A stretch of DNA of 64,000 bases from the NCBI RefSeq assembly GCF_026745355.1, contig NC_079207.1, positions 10,547,764 to 10,611,763 of the forward strand, in the 5' to 3' direction. This document shows positions 22,929 to 34,398 of this stretch, piece after piece. The notes below the pieces were generated by a model. The model saw only the letters and a program-made list of their open reading frames with translations. It did not search any database and was not told the origin of the DNA. A program made the translations under genes and the position numbers. This stretch comes from Beta vulgaris subsp. vulgaris (lineage: Eukaryota; Streptophyta; Magnoliopsida; Caryophyllales; Amaranthaceae). Position 1 is the stretch's first letter, and each line of letters begins with the position of its first letter.

Positions 22929-24479
22929 CTAGGGAATATCATGAAACAAGGAGTCTTCAAGGAGGAGATCAGGCCAAAAGCTACCAGCAGAACTAGTGGT
23001 GCAACCATCTAACAGTGGGGCCGTGGTGGCGGCCGCGGTTGTTATCGGTGGAGGAGAAGGAGAAGAAGGTAGCCAAGGAGAAGTTGGTGAATTTTCACCT
23101 TGGCTTAAAACTGTAAATTCACAAGGTGGTTGATTATGATAAACATGATTAATCAAATTGATATTGTTATCTTTACTAATTAAGTTATTAGGTGATGATG
23201 TTTCCAGGGTTTTAAGATCTGGTAAGTGATCATGGATAGCATGAAAAGGGTTTGGACTATTCTCATCCGGGTTATTATAAGTAAAATCCTTAGTAGAAAA
23301 TGCAGATGGAAGAGAGTTCAAAAGATTAAGGGTATCCATGTCTAAGTTAGGCATAGGATAATTAGTAGGTGGCTGAAGAAGATATTGTAAGTACTGAAGT
23401 TTAGCCACTTCAGTTTGCAATTTTACTGCTTGTTCTTCCCAAGAATTATTCTCCATTAATTCCTTAAGGTTTGCTAAGGCTATAAGGTGAGGCAAGCTTG
23501 AAAATATGTCGGTTCGAGGCCGGTGGGTCATCGGGTCGAAACCCATTTGGATCAGCTTCTTCTTCAAGTGGGTGTTCCAGAAATTCTTTATTTCATTGTC
23601 TGTTCTACCTGGTAGATGGTTTGCAATTGCTGACCACCTGGTAAATGGTAATGTTAGATCATGTCAAAATAATATGATCAGAAAAATGCTTGTACCATTT
23701 CTCATGTAGGAGTATTATTAAGGGATTATCCAAAATTCAGATAATTTTACAGTAGTATATGCATGGATCAAATTGGTATATGCATGGATCAAATTGATCT
23801 CGTTAGAATTTCATATTAGATATATAAATTGTCAAATGTTTAAGGAGTGCATTATCTTACTTGTTACCAAGGATAGCATGGAGGTTCAGAATTGTTTGTT
23901 CTTCCTCAGGGGTGAATTTGCCTCTCTTAATATCAGGCCTTAGATAATTTGTCCATCGTAATCTACAACTTTTTCCACATCGATTCAAACCTGAAACCAA
24001 ATGTACAACATTATATATATATATATTTTATTTTATTTTAGCCAGAAAGAAAGAGACGAGGGAGGAACCCAATTAAAAGGCCACCCTAAAGCATCCTTAC
24101 GGATGATTTTGGAAAAGGCAGTATCAGAAGATCCAAAACAATAACAGAGATTAGTAGTGAAATGGCCATAATTTGCCATCCAATCGGCAGCATAATTAAC
24201 TTCTCTAAAAACATGCTGAATATTATGATTATCAAATTTTCTCAGATCTTCCGCTTACAACATTATATATGCTATAGTTAAAAACCTTTTTTTTATCAAA
24301 TAATAATAATAAAAAAGCCTCCCATGAAATAAGGATTTTTTTTTACCTGCAAGTTTAGGAAGAGCTCTCCAACTGCCATGGCCATGTTTTTGGATGAATT
24401 TGACAAGCTTCTGATCTTCTTCTGGGGTCCAAGGCCCTTTTTTGAGGCCAATTTCATCACAACAAGGAGAGCGTCCCAT
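22929..24479 (-). CDS. R2R3-MYB transcription factor, MYB53/92/93-like
   Basis: Three exons on the minus strand: 24347-24479, 23861-23990 and 22929-23637. All junctions are GT..AG, and the sum of 972 nt gives 323 aa plus TAG. The start is the ATG of MGRSPCCDE, the canonical MYB N-terminus; an upstream in-frame Met is ignored. R2 has W17, W37 and W57; R3 has F70, W89 and W108 with the usual first-Trp replacement. The string following R3 ([20 protein letters not shown], then [12 protein letters not shown]) is diagnostic of the subgroup containing Arabidopsis MYB53, MYB92 and MYB93, nuclear regulators linked to suberin and root endodermis. That role is inferred for this gene. The C-terminus is Ser/Pro/Thr-rich and ends in an acidic [11 protein letters not shown] motif, a plausible activation region. 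Intron positions match the common R2R3-MYB pattern. Intron 1 holds a LINE fragment. Confidence 0.95.
24019..24255 (-). mobile_element. 5'-truncated LINE fragment in MYB intron 1
   Basis: Flanked by a perfect 15-bp TSD, tacaacattatatat (24004-24018 and 24256-24270). The minus strand encodes the last part of a LINE RNase H region ([20 protein letters not shown], then a frame ending GWPFNWVPP) followed by an A-rich taaaa-type tail. It has the same orientation as the gene and leaves both splice sites intact. Confidence 0.88.
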
Positions 24480-24610
24480 AATAATTCTACTATTACTAGT
24501 AATAAATGTACTATTACTAGTAATATTAGATGAAACTAAAATTTCTTGTTTCCTCAATCTTTTTATGATTTGGCTGCCTGCCCCCTTGGAGTCCTACCAA
24601 CAACTATGCT

Positions 24611-24624
24611 TTATATATATATAC
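24611..24624 (-). promoter_or_regulatory. Probable TATA box of the MYB gene
   Basis: Minus strand tatatatatataaag, about 130 bp upstream of the ATG. Assigned by position and composition only. Confidence 0.45.
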
Positions 24625-24816
24625 ACACAAGACACTCCTTTCACTCGTCTTCTAGACATGATATTATTTTATGTATATGTATGCCATTACTTACGTGGGT
24701 CCTTTTAATTTGTTAGTGTATACCAACACTACTCTTCTTTGTACAACAATTACAAGTATAACCTCCTGATTAATTTGCTTATGAAAAAGTAACTCATTTA
24801 TCTAACAAGACATTAA

Positions 24817-25118
24817 GGGTCCGTTTGGTTGGAAATATTTTAGGCTTGGAAACGGATTGAGGTAACACACTCCCTTATTTTATGTTTGGTTGGGTTATCC
24901 ATTTTCTTCACTCCCTTACTAGCCCAATTTTGATTCCCCCATCTTGAAACCCTCCTCACACCACATGAAACAAAAAGTAAGGGAGTCATTAGGCCAATGA
25001 TTCAATTCCTACATCAAAACAAACAAGTGTCTAAAGTAACACATTCCATTTCCATTATTCCATCCTTTCATCCCATTCCATTCCCTTTCCATTCCTTATT
25101 TTGAACCAAACGACCCCC
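24817..25118. mobile_element. MITE with GGGTCCGTTTGGTT ends
   Basis: The left end gggtccgtttggtt pairs with the right end aaccaaacgaccccc, giving 302 bp. The interior is full of ccattcc/attccatt words. The left flank is TAA; the right flank is AAG, so the TSD is unproven. Tourist/PIF- or hAT-type is possible. It lies upstream of the MYB promoter. Confidence 0.6.
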
Positions 25119-25439
25119 AAGTATGCACGAATCAGATCCTATTAATACATAACTAGTTTTATGGTCCCCACGTATAGGTTGGATATAAATTTATATACAT
25201 ATCCATGCAAGGCTATTTTGGTTGAAGTAATTAATAAGAAGTTTATAACCTAGATTTTTGTAACTTCAAAAACAATTTTCCAACACAATTAAAGAATTAT
25301 ACTTCTCATATTCATCGCCCTTATTAAGGTAATGCAACTTAATTATTCCAAAGAGATCTTCAAGCATATTGGTGTACTCCCTCCGTTTCAGATTATAAAG
25401 CATGTAAACTACTTTTACGCATATTAAGAATTGGATCTT

Positions 25440-25705
25440 GCTAACGGACGTCCCGAGGCGCTAGATAAGAAATATGTTTTTCTACTTAATTACTCTTATT
25501 TATATTTTTTTCAATAGAATAAAGTATAATTTCAATGCAAAACATCTAATGTTTTTCAAAAGGAAAGGAAAAACTTTTAATTCCAATGCAAAGCACTTAA
25601 ATGAATTGCATTGGAATTATACATTATTATATTATTTTATATAAATATGAGTAATTAAGTAGAACAATATATTTCTTATCCAGCGCCCCCGGGGCGTCCG
25701 TTAGC
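25440..25705. mobile_element. Long-inverted-repeat MITE, nested
   Basis: The element is almost all inverted repeat. The left arm gctaacggacgtcccgaggc..gataagaaatatg..ctacttaattactc pairs with the right arm gagtaattaagtag..atatttcttatc..ggggcgtccgttagc. It is 266 bp. Flanks show no clear TSD; Mutator-type is possible. Confidence 0.8.
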
Positions 25706-25779
25706 TTTTGCCTTATTTACTTAGTAATTGTTAGTTTTGTATAGGTAATAAGAATTGACATCAAATATTGTATTGATAA

Positions 25780-26126
25780 TACCCCCTCCGTCCCAAAATA
25801 TAGTTCCCATTTCCATTTTGGGTGTCCCAAAATATAGTTCCCATTTTCATATTTAGTTCCACATTTTTCCGTAATTTGTTTAGAAAAACCGTGTCCCATC
25901 ATTTATTTGCTTCTTGAATTTTGTTTTTTCCTTTATTTATTCAACCAAAATATTACAATTAATGCTCTTTCACCAATTATTCTCCACTCTCTCTCCTAAA
26001 ATCATCTTTTCCCATACAACATTTATTTAAATAAACAAATTTTTTTTACTATCCCTCTTATATTCTACTTGCATAAATTACCGTGAAAAAAGAACATGGG
26101 AACTATATTTTGGAATGGAGGGAGTA
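25780..26126. mobile_element. Stowaway-like MITE, nested
   Basis: TA then ccccctccgtcccaaaatat at the left; the right end is atattttggaatggagggagta. The tatagttcccatttc subterminal string is repeated in tandem at the left and is shared with the MITE at 32724. Confidence 0.88.
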
Positions 26127-26741
26127 GAAAACAACCTATAATATTACCTTGATAGTATAAAATATTATTTAATTTTACATTAATAATGTAAAATGTCTTA
26201 TATTTTGAAACAAAAACTTTTACCTAAAATGACTTATAATTTGAAACTGAGGAATTAGTTATTAGGAACATTTTTCATCAACGATAATCGTTTAAGAGTA
26301 CAATCGACAATGATTGATTACAATTATACATCCTAAACTTAGAGATGCACGACCTTCTATTTTTAGTTTCATGAAGAAAAAAAAACCTAGAGACTAACAA
26401 CCAAAAATACTACATTCGTTTGTTTAAGATGTTCCTAAATGGTGTGTAGGAAGAAACCAACACACTTACTTTTTGCAACATCTCTCTTACTTTTTAGAGC
26501 TTCTAATATCTTATTTATTAGTAGTTCTATTTTTTTTTTCTCGGAACATTTCTATGATTTTCTTACTTTTTTAAAAAAACTTTTCTCCTCTTGTTTTTAT
26601 TGTCCAAATAAAATAATATTGACAAATTGTTATGTTTTGAACTATTAATATTTTGATGATGATAAACACACTATATTATGAAAATAATATACATTTTGGG
26701 AAAAACATAGTCATATGAGATAAAAAAAAAACCCTAGCCTC

Positions 26742-27309
26742 CCCTCTCTTTTTCTCTCTCTCAAACCCTAGCCCCCCTACCCTTTCTTCATCAATTAGGG
26801 GCTGCCATGGATGTTTTCATCCATGGTAAGCCCCTTTTCCCCTTTATTTCCAGTTTTTAATTCATTTTCTTATTTTGTTCAATAAATTAGTCTCTCTTTA
26901 TGAGAGTTTCTCAAACCCTTTTATGGGGTTTTTAGTTTCTGTTTTGGAAATCTCCTTCTCCCCTATGGGAGTTGTGAGTATGGTTTTTTTGTTTTTAGGT
27001 ATGAGAAATTATTCTCATTGGTTGAAGTTCGAGACTCAACATGAAGGTATTGGAATCTTGGATGCGGTCAACCTGACTCGATCAAGAATGTTCTTTCCAA
27101 ACTATATCAGAATGATAGACTTCCTCATCAATAGCTACTTAATTCAGCAAATACAAGAGGGTTGTGCTGTATTGTTCGATCTGGTTCATTGTAGTTTCTT
27201 CGCAGACGAATTTGATTTAGTCTTGTTTAATTGTATCTTGTTTTACTTTAATACCTATTGTAGATGCCGTTTGACCTTCAATTAATGAAATTTCTCTTTC
27301 AAAAAAAAA
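26742..27309 (+). mobile_element. Poly(A)-tailed retroelement, copy 2, nested in solo LTR
   Basis: Collinear with 395-950 from the tctctcaaaccctagcc head, through the hairpin at 26806-26825, to ttaatgaaattt and the A run at 27301-27309. The frame from 26875 stays open for 136 aa (including NYSHWLKFETQHEGIG and MIDFLINSYLIQQIQEGCAV), ending 20 nt before the tail. The protein is not recognised and has no LINE or host domain I can name. No convincing TSD was found. Confidence 0.7.
26806..26825 (+). other. 8-bp perfect stem with TTTT loop (copy 2)
   Basis: CATGGATG-TTTT-CATCCATG followed by GTAAG; partner of 460-479 with one compensatory pair change. Confidence 0.75.
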
Positions 27310-28676
27310 TGAAAAGAATATATGTAACAGTGATCGTGCTATCAAGATTGGACGAGTTGATGATATAGAAGCTTAGGTCTCATTATATTAAATACATGTG
27401 TATGCAATGTAGTTAACATATTAGAACTTTGTGCTAAAATTAGAAATATGAAATTAGGATGATTAACTATTTTCTTAGAGTTAAGAAAATAGGTGATTAT
27501 ATTAGTTTTATGTTTATATAGATTAAAGAAAAAGAAGGGAGAGTTTTGATAAAATAAGGTTTTCGAAAAACAGTTTTAGAAAGAAAAGGATTTTTTTTTT
27601 CGAAAAATTGTTTTAAAAAAAGAAAATGATTATTATTTTCGAATAACTATTTTAAAAAGAAAATAATTTTTATTTTAGAAATAAGTTTTTAGAAAGAGAA
27701 AAATTCTTTTTGTTCTCAAAAAAGATCAAGAAAAACGTATTTGAAGATTTTCTGGAAAAAAGGAAAATAATTTTAAAAAGAAAAAACTGATTTTTAAAGA
27801 AAAGATTTTGATAAAGAATTTGGATAAAAACTGATATGATTAAAATTGACAAAAGATATCAACGAATCCTTATCTTATAAGAAAAGGAAGAAATTCGGTT
27901 TTCATAAAAGATAAAGTTTGATTTTGAAAAGGAAAATTTTTTATCTCTTTATTTTAAGAATAAAAATTATTCAAAAAGATAATTAAATCTTGGAGAATAA
28001 TTCTTATTCAGTTGATTGAATTATGTAAGGGATAAAAATCATCATAACACATTACGTTTTCATATTTGTGAGATTAAGATTTTAAGAGATGAAAACGAAC
28101 TCCCAGAGCACAGTGTACGACACAGAGTTCTTGTAAGTTAAGGTCTCTAAAACAATGATTATAACAATCCCCTATTTGCTTGAATAAGAAGCAGACTTGT
28201 GAGGAATAATTCTTTCTGTAATTCTCATATTATAGAGAGTAGCAGCACTTAGGGTTAATTGTTGGGGAGCACTACTAGAGTTAGTAGTAGGAGATCAATC
28301 ATTTTGTATCAAAGGTTTGCATTTTAAGATTCAAATAATAAAAGAGTAGTTTGTGTGGATATAGATCTCAGAGGTAAGATTGAACTGTGTTAAATACTTG
28401 TATCTTATTATTTGTTTTCATTGTTTTCTTGTTTTGATACAATTTTGTTCAAGCAAAAATATCAATCGAAGAGTTTACGAGGGAATAACACAATGCAAAG
28501 CACTGTGTCATAAGAGTGTTTTTGCGGAAATCCAGTCATTTCTGTCGCTCAATTCAACCCCCTCCCCCTCTTGAATGTCACCTTATACTCCAACCCAAAT
28601 CAAAATGCGAACAACATTGTGAAACATCCTGATGGGAAAACATATAAAAATTATAAATAGCGACAGTAGAAGATAA

Positions 28677-30490
28677 CACTAGTGGAAAAAACCTTATATC
28701 TCACTTAGTAACAGATGCGATTTTTTATAAAACTGCATCCAAAAAGCAACCGAAAATGGGAGGAAAAGTTGGCAAAAAATATGATGCGATCCTCAAAAAA
28801 ACGCATCAGATGAAAAAAACCCGCTGCGGTTTTTAAAAATCTGATGCGATTCAGACCGCATCAGAAAATCTGTGCAGCCCAAATCCCATATTCACTTAAA
28901 TATGTGCGGTCCATGAAACAGAAACAACCTAAATCCCATATTCACTTAAACCTAAATCCTTAACCCACCTCATTTCTAACCCTCCTAACCCTAAGTCCCT
29001 CCTCTCTACTCTTCCCTCTCACGCGGCCCCCATTCTCTTCCCTATCTCCTCTCTTCTTCCCATTCACTCTCCTCAAACCCTAACTCCCTCCTTTCTACTC
29101 ATGCCTTACACGTGGCCCCCATTCTCTTCCATCTCTCCTCTCTCCTCTCTTTGTCCCAGCCACTCTCCTCAAACCCTAACTCCCTCCTATATACTCCTCA
29201 AGCCCAAATTCTTACTTGCCCCCCTCTCTCTCTCTCATCGATAGAGAAAGAAGATAAAAAATGAAAATAAAATGAAGATCGAAAAATGAAGATCGAAAAT
29301 AAAGAACAAAATGAACAGCGATACGAAGAACAAAGAATCGAAGATATGTACACAAGAAATTGGTTCGTTTGAGTTTTTATGGGATTTAGTTTTTGGATCT
29401 GGTTTTAGGTGTTTTTTTTTTTCCTTTATTTTGGGATTTTATTTTTAGATCTGGTTTTGGGTTTAGGTTTTTATTTCGTTTTTTTGGGCTTTTATTTTCG
29501 TTTCTTTTTTTTAGGCTTCCATTTTCGTTTCATTTTTTTGTTCGAACTCTTAATTTTCATTTTATCTGGATAGTGTATTTTAGTTCCTTCGTTTTCTAAT
29601 TTTTTTTTTTTTTTGGTATATATTGCAATTTTCGTATACTTAGTGATTGATAAGTAGTTTTTTCGTATTAGTTTTTAGATCTAATTTTCGTTTCGTAAAT
29701 TGCAATTTTCGTATAATTCGTATATTGCAATTTTCGTATAATTAGTTTTTAGATCTAATTTTCGTTTCGTCTCTTTTTTTTATATAAATTCTCATTATTG
29801 TCGTTTATTTTGGGATTTAGTTCTTAATTTTCGTATAGTCTCAATTTTTAGGTTTGTAATTTTCTGTATCTATATTAAATTCTTATTTTTGTGTATTTGT
29901 GTAATTTTTTTTATTTATATTAATCATGAATTTATGTCTAGTTTAGTTTATATATATAAATTCTTATTTATATGTATTTTGTATAATTTTTGTTTCTGTA
30001 TAATGTATTATTGTTGGTATATATATGTTTGGTAATAATGTTGCCATAGGCCAGATGAGTTAAGGGACTGTTCTCTCCAGCTTATTTTCAGTTCAGTTCA
30101 ATTCAGTTCAATTCAATTCATTTCAGTTCAATTCAGTTCAGTTCAGCTCTGGACAATACTTTTACTCTTACATATCACTATTCATTTCAGTTCAATTCAA
30201 TTCAGTTCAGTTCAATTCAACTGTTTTATGCCGAAGAGAACAGGCCCTAAGAGTACTCACATTTGACATAGTTCGCCAAAACTGAGAGGAATGTTAAAGT
30301 TGCAGACCTGCCGCTGCAGGTCAATCTACAACTTTTTTTTGACCATCAATTTATACATACTGATACCGTTCTTAGGTAAAACCGCATCAGTAAATATATT
30401 GGATATGCTACGAGCCTATCTGATGTGGACCAAAACCGAATCAATAAGCCCGATTTTAACTGCATCATATAGGCTTTTTTTCCACTAGTG
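28677..30490 (+). mobile_element. Non-autonomous CACTA element, copy 2
   Basis: Ends CACTAGTGG and CCACTAGTG with a 3-bp TSD TAA (28674-28676, 30491-30493). Its left end matches the complement of copy 1's right end (aacagatgcgattttt..ttggc), so the two lie in opposite orientation. Subterminal ctgatgcg/cgcatcag motifs are dense. The interior is pyrimidine-rich then T-rich, and differs from copy 1. A Tourist-like MITE is nested at 30064-30247. Confidence 0.93.
30064..30247. mobile_element. Tourist-like MITE filled with GTTCA repeats
   Basis: Ends gggactgttctc and gagaacaggccc with TSD TAA (30061-30063, 30248-30250). The interior is mostly 5-bp ttcag/ttcaa repeats around a central tggacaatacttttactc. 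Same family as 39570-39778 and 49698-50998. Confidence 0.88.
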
Positions 30491-30493
30491 TAA

Positions 30494-31245
30494 GCTTCAT
30501 CAAATGTACAATATAATTTATCATCTTCTAAGCGTAAGACGTGAATCAGTTGGAAAAAAAAAACATGTTTTGGATGTATCACACGTGTGATAGATGTTTA
30601 GTTCCCAGGATTGTAGACAAATGAAATTGAGGAGAAAGACGGAGACAATGTAATGTAATCCTCTATTCGTTTATTTATACTTATTACATCAATTCGATGT
30701 CAATACTAGTGGAAAATAAACTCAAACTGATAAAAATAGGTCAAGCTAATAAAGTGCTGAAATTGATAAGGTAACTGATTAATTTAACTATTTGGCAAAA
30801 TTAGTTGCTTAAGTTGATAAATAATTTAGGCGAAATTTCCAAAATTTCAGTCATCTGATTTTGAAAAGGTAAACATATTAACTTAGTATTTTAACACCTA
30901 AAATATGCTAGCACCTTGTCATTTAAGTTAACTGTAATATTATCCCAAATAGAGATATTATTTTTTTTATGAAAGTTGCATAATACTTAAATCCATACTT
31001 AAATTTGGAAAGAGTACTCTATTTCTTTCTCCTATTACATAAGTTTTCATTTTTATATCACTCTATCTTGCTCTCAGTTCTCAACTCTTCACATGTAAAC
31101 CTAATAAACTTTGCCCAAGTTACATCATCACGTAAGTAGGAAAAACAAATGAAGTATGAGTTAATATATATGAACATATATAATGTGCAACAATGGAAAA
31201 CTAAAAAAACAAAACTATGTAAAAGAGAATTATAATAGAAGTATA
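30494..31245. other. Intergenic, no gene recognised
   Basis: AT-rich. A patch at 30720-30850 with ctgataa words and a gtttggcaaaa-like string resembles 37913-38030 and may be a MITE remnant. Confidence 0.4.
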
Positions 31246-31531
31246 CGTCAAAGGGTAAACTAAAAATAAAGTTTAAGTTGATGGTTGGAGTCTTATACTC
31301 TATCACGTCCCCTCACGCGAGATGGCAAGAGTGGGCTTGAAGTGTAGCTGCAGCACAGGCTTTCCTCATACATGTCGTTAAATATTTCACTTTGAAATGA
31401 GGCGTGGATTAGATTTGAACCCGTGACTTTTGTGGTAACGCAAGCTGGCTCTGATACCATGTCAAAGGATCAACTCAACTCAAAGTTTAAGCTAATTGTT
31501 AGAATCACAGGAACAATTTAATACTCTATCA
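31246..31531 (-). mobile_element. TRIM-like miniature LTR element, copy 1
   Basis: Two direct repeats, 31246-31305 and 31460-31531, run (plus strand) from cgtcaaagg or tgtcaaagg to tactctatca. Adjoining the right repeat, the minus strand reads TGGTATCAGAGCC (31447-31459), the plant initiator-Met tRNA primer-binding site. Adjoining the left repeat, the minus strand reads gaggggacg, a purine tract. The internal part is only about 155 bp. Flanks gtata and gaata match at 4 of 5 positions. This is the LTR-PBS-PPT-LTR order of a TRIM with unusually short LTRs. Confidence 0.72.
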
Positions 31532-32723
31532 GAATAAGGCGAACGATAAGAGGCAGATATATCAAATATATAAGTTAATAAGAAAAAAAAAGGAAGAGGT
31601 AATTAATAAAAAAAATATATAAAGGATTAAAAATGGGGGTGGAGAAGAGAAAGAGGGAGTAGAAACAGATAAAGGGGAGATAGAGGGAAAAGTGAATGGG
31701 TAGCTGAAAAGTTTTCATTATTAGACATAGAGTAATAATGATATAAAAATAGGTGTAATTCAGTTATTACTTTATTCATCTCATATCATAAGGCACATAC
31801 GATATTTGTTTATGCGGATAAAAATTATAAGAAAATTATGTCATTATAATACAAGATGATGATATAATTTTATTTTATCATATTATTAGAGATATTTATG
31901 ATTAAATTATTATTTGAAAGCATGCATACTTTATATTTTGAAACTGAAAAAAGAATTTAAAATTATTCTTTTTGTAAAACCACATAAAAGTTATAGTAAT
32001 GGCGAAATGAAACGATACAACGACTACTCTTAAATAAAGAGAATACATATTACAAGAGAAGTATAGCATCTAATATAGAAGATACAACGTCACAATCTCT
32101 AATAATTAGTTGCGGAAATCTTCATCGATCTTAAAGCGTTTTTGCTAGTATGTGGCATGCGTTATCTTCACCTTAAAAGAATAATTTTTGAGTCTAATAA
32201 CTAAGGTTGATTTAGGTCCAATTTGGTGTGAGATATAAAGTGAAATCATAGTTAATCGGATTTAATTAAATGTAATTAGTTTCGTTATGATTAGTTTAGA
32301 TAAAGAAAACGCACACTCTCTCAAATTTTTATCTAATAAAATCCGACTAATTTAAAACTAGACCTCATAATGGTAAATATCAAAGAAATCAGTCCATGCA
32401 CGCAACAGCTCCCTCTCCCTTGCCACTAATTGCATGTGCCATGTATTTTTTTTTTCAAGTTCTCACTCTCAATGTGTACAGCCATGTCCTTCACCATATA
32501 CTATAATCAACTCAATTATGAACTTTCTCAACCATAAATTTAAGATAGCTTATGTTGATTTTATTAAATTTTCATCAAGAAATTAATTAAATGTAGTTAA
32601 AGAATGAAAAGGAGAAAACGACATGAAAATTGTGCTAAACATCAATTTAATAAACTAATTGCATCATATTCCCCTCAAAAAAATTAATCTCCCTTTTTAA
32701 AGTAGTAGTGATTAATTGCTTAA
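31532..32723. other. Intergenic, no gene recognised
   Basis: AT-rich with a purine-rich patch at about 31575-31700. No supported gene. Confidence 0.5.
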
Positions 32724-32983
32724 TACTCCCTCCGTCCCAAAATATAGTTCCCATTTCTATTTTGGGTGTTAAATTTTAAGAATTTTGACCAAATATTCTT
32801 ACTAATGTATACAAAAAAACATATTCATGAGGGGTCTTGTTAGATTCGTCTTAATATATAAATTCGTAATATCAACTTTTCATATTTTTTACTAATAAGA
32901 AATAGAAGATATCGCAGGTCAAAGGTACGTCTTGGAGACCGTGCAAAATGAAATGTGAATTATATTTTGGGACGGAGGGAGTA
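32724..32983. mobile_element. Stowaway-like MITE
   Basis: Left tactccctccgtcccaaaat and right attttgggacggagggagta are perfect inverted ends with TA boundaries, 260 bp. The core tcttgttagattcgtcttaa is shared with 36808-37068. Confidence 0.95.
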
Positions 32984-33775
32984 GTATTTATACTACGCTA
33001 CTTTTTTTTTTTTTTTTGAAAGGAATACTACGCTACTTATTTACAAGATGTAACAATATTTGACAATTGGGCGGAAAAACTACCAGAATATATATAAAAG
33101 AGGATTTGCAGCAATGATCATGGTTAATTGAGGAAAAAAATTACTTTTCGCCAGAGCAGGCGGTGGGTCCCACTCTTACGCCTAATAATTTTTTCAATGG
33201 TCTGATATATTTTTTTGCTCTCAATGATGCGTGAATCTTACTCTCACTCCTAATTAAGTTTAAGATTGTGAACATGATCTTATATTAAGATCATGATTAA
33301 TGTTGCTCTTATAACTCACCAGTTGAAATATTATGTATCAATGTTGATATAAATTATCGAATTTGATCCTTTTTAAATATATATATATTATTATGAACAA
33401 CTAATGATTCACACTAGTGGGATTAAACTACGAAATCTTACTTTAATCCAAAAGCTACGTCCAAGAACTTAGGTAAGGCTGCAAAGGGGAACTTTAGGTG
33501 GAAATCAAAAGGAGTTGAACGAGAGAAACAAATCAAATGAAAGATGATGATATTCCCGGTTCATAGGAGTATAATTAATTGCTAGCTGAATTGGTCAAAG
33601 GGGAAGATTTTTTTTCCCTATCAAATTTAATTATTGCGATCAGGAGTAGTATATTGTACTACACCTAATAAAGGCACAAAAGTTCATCGGCTAATATATA
33701 GCCAAATATTTATTTTTTTTAATAATTTACCCGTGTATTCACCTGTAACAAAAAAAAAAAGGAGCATCGTTAAAA
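32984..33775. other. Intergenic, no gene recognised
   Basis: AT-rich; nothing supported. Confidence 0.5.
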
Positions 33776-34398
33776 GTCATCCAAAAATTACTTAAAATCG
33801 CTCCAAATTCATTTTTATAAACCATTTTACCCTTCCTCTTTTCCACACCAGCACCTGCCACCACCTATATCCCCACTGCCACCCGCCATCTCCTCCACCA
33901 CCCACCTGCAAAGCCGTCGAAATTTTTTTAGGGACCATGGGCGAACCTTCGGGCTGGACGTTCCACCCATGGCCCGAACGTCTAGCATGGACGTTGCACC
34001 CATGGCCTGAACGTCCAGGCAGACGTTCAGTCCATGGGTGAAACGTCCAGCCCAAACGTTCGCCAGTCCCTAAAAAAATTTCGACAACTTTGCAGGTGGG
34101 TGGTGGAGGAGGACGTGGCGGGTGGCAGTGGGGAGGTAGGTGATGGCGGGTGGGGTTGGGGTGCTTGCAGGGGTGCTGTTCGTGGGGCTTGCAGGGGGTT
34201 AGGGTGGGGTAGGGAGGGTGGGGATGCTGGTGGGTGGCTGTGGCAATGGGTTGGTGGTGGCAGGAGGTGAATGGTGGTGGAGTGAGGTGGCTGGTAGTGG
34301 GGGTGGTGGTGGTTTAGGGAAAAAGAAATAAAAGGTTAATTAGAGATGTAATTTATTTCAACTTTTTTTGAAGCGATTTTAAGTAGTTTTGGGGCGAC
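33776..34398. mobile_element. Foldback (long-TIR) element with GC-rich centre
   Basis: Outer arms gtcatccaaaaattacttaa and (minus strand) gtcgccccaaaactacttaa continue as aatcgct(c/t)caaa. Inner arms around cctgcaaag..gtcgaaattttttt (33906-33930) and aaaaaaatttcgacaactttgcagg (34072-34096) also pair. The core between them is packed with palindromic gaacgt/acgttc and cccatgg words. No TSD was resolved, so it may be Mutator-like. Frames through the GC-rich part look non-coding. Confidence 0.72.

Larger units (their letters stand above)
25375..26261. mobile_element. Outer Stowaway-like MITE with two nested elements
   Basis: The left end tactccctccgtttcagattataaag and the right end ttataatttgaaactgagg..tagtta are inverted relatives. 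Removing the inserts at 25440-25705 and 25780-26126 leaves about 274 bp, the normal size of the other MITEs here. Confidence 0.7.
26628..28595 (+). mobile_element. Solo LTR, Sirevirus-like copia, plus strand
   Basis: It begins TGTTATGTTTTGAAC..TTTTGATGATGATAAAC and ends after a C-rich block (ttcaaccccctccccctc) and tactccaac. The flanks caaat (26623-26627 and 28596-28600) give a candidate 5-bp TSD, although the last LTR bases are CC rather than CA. Without the nested poly(A) element it is about 1.4 kb, close to the other solo LTR. No pol domains adjoin it. Confidence 0.7.
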
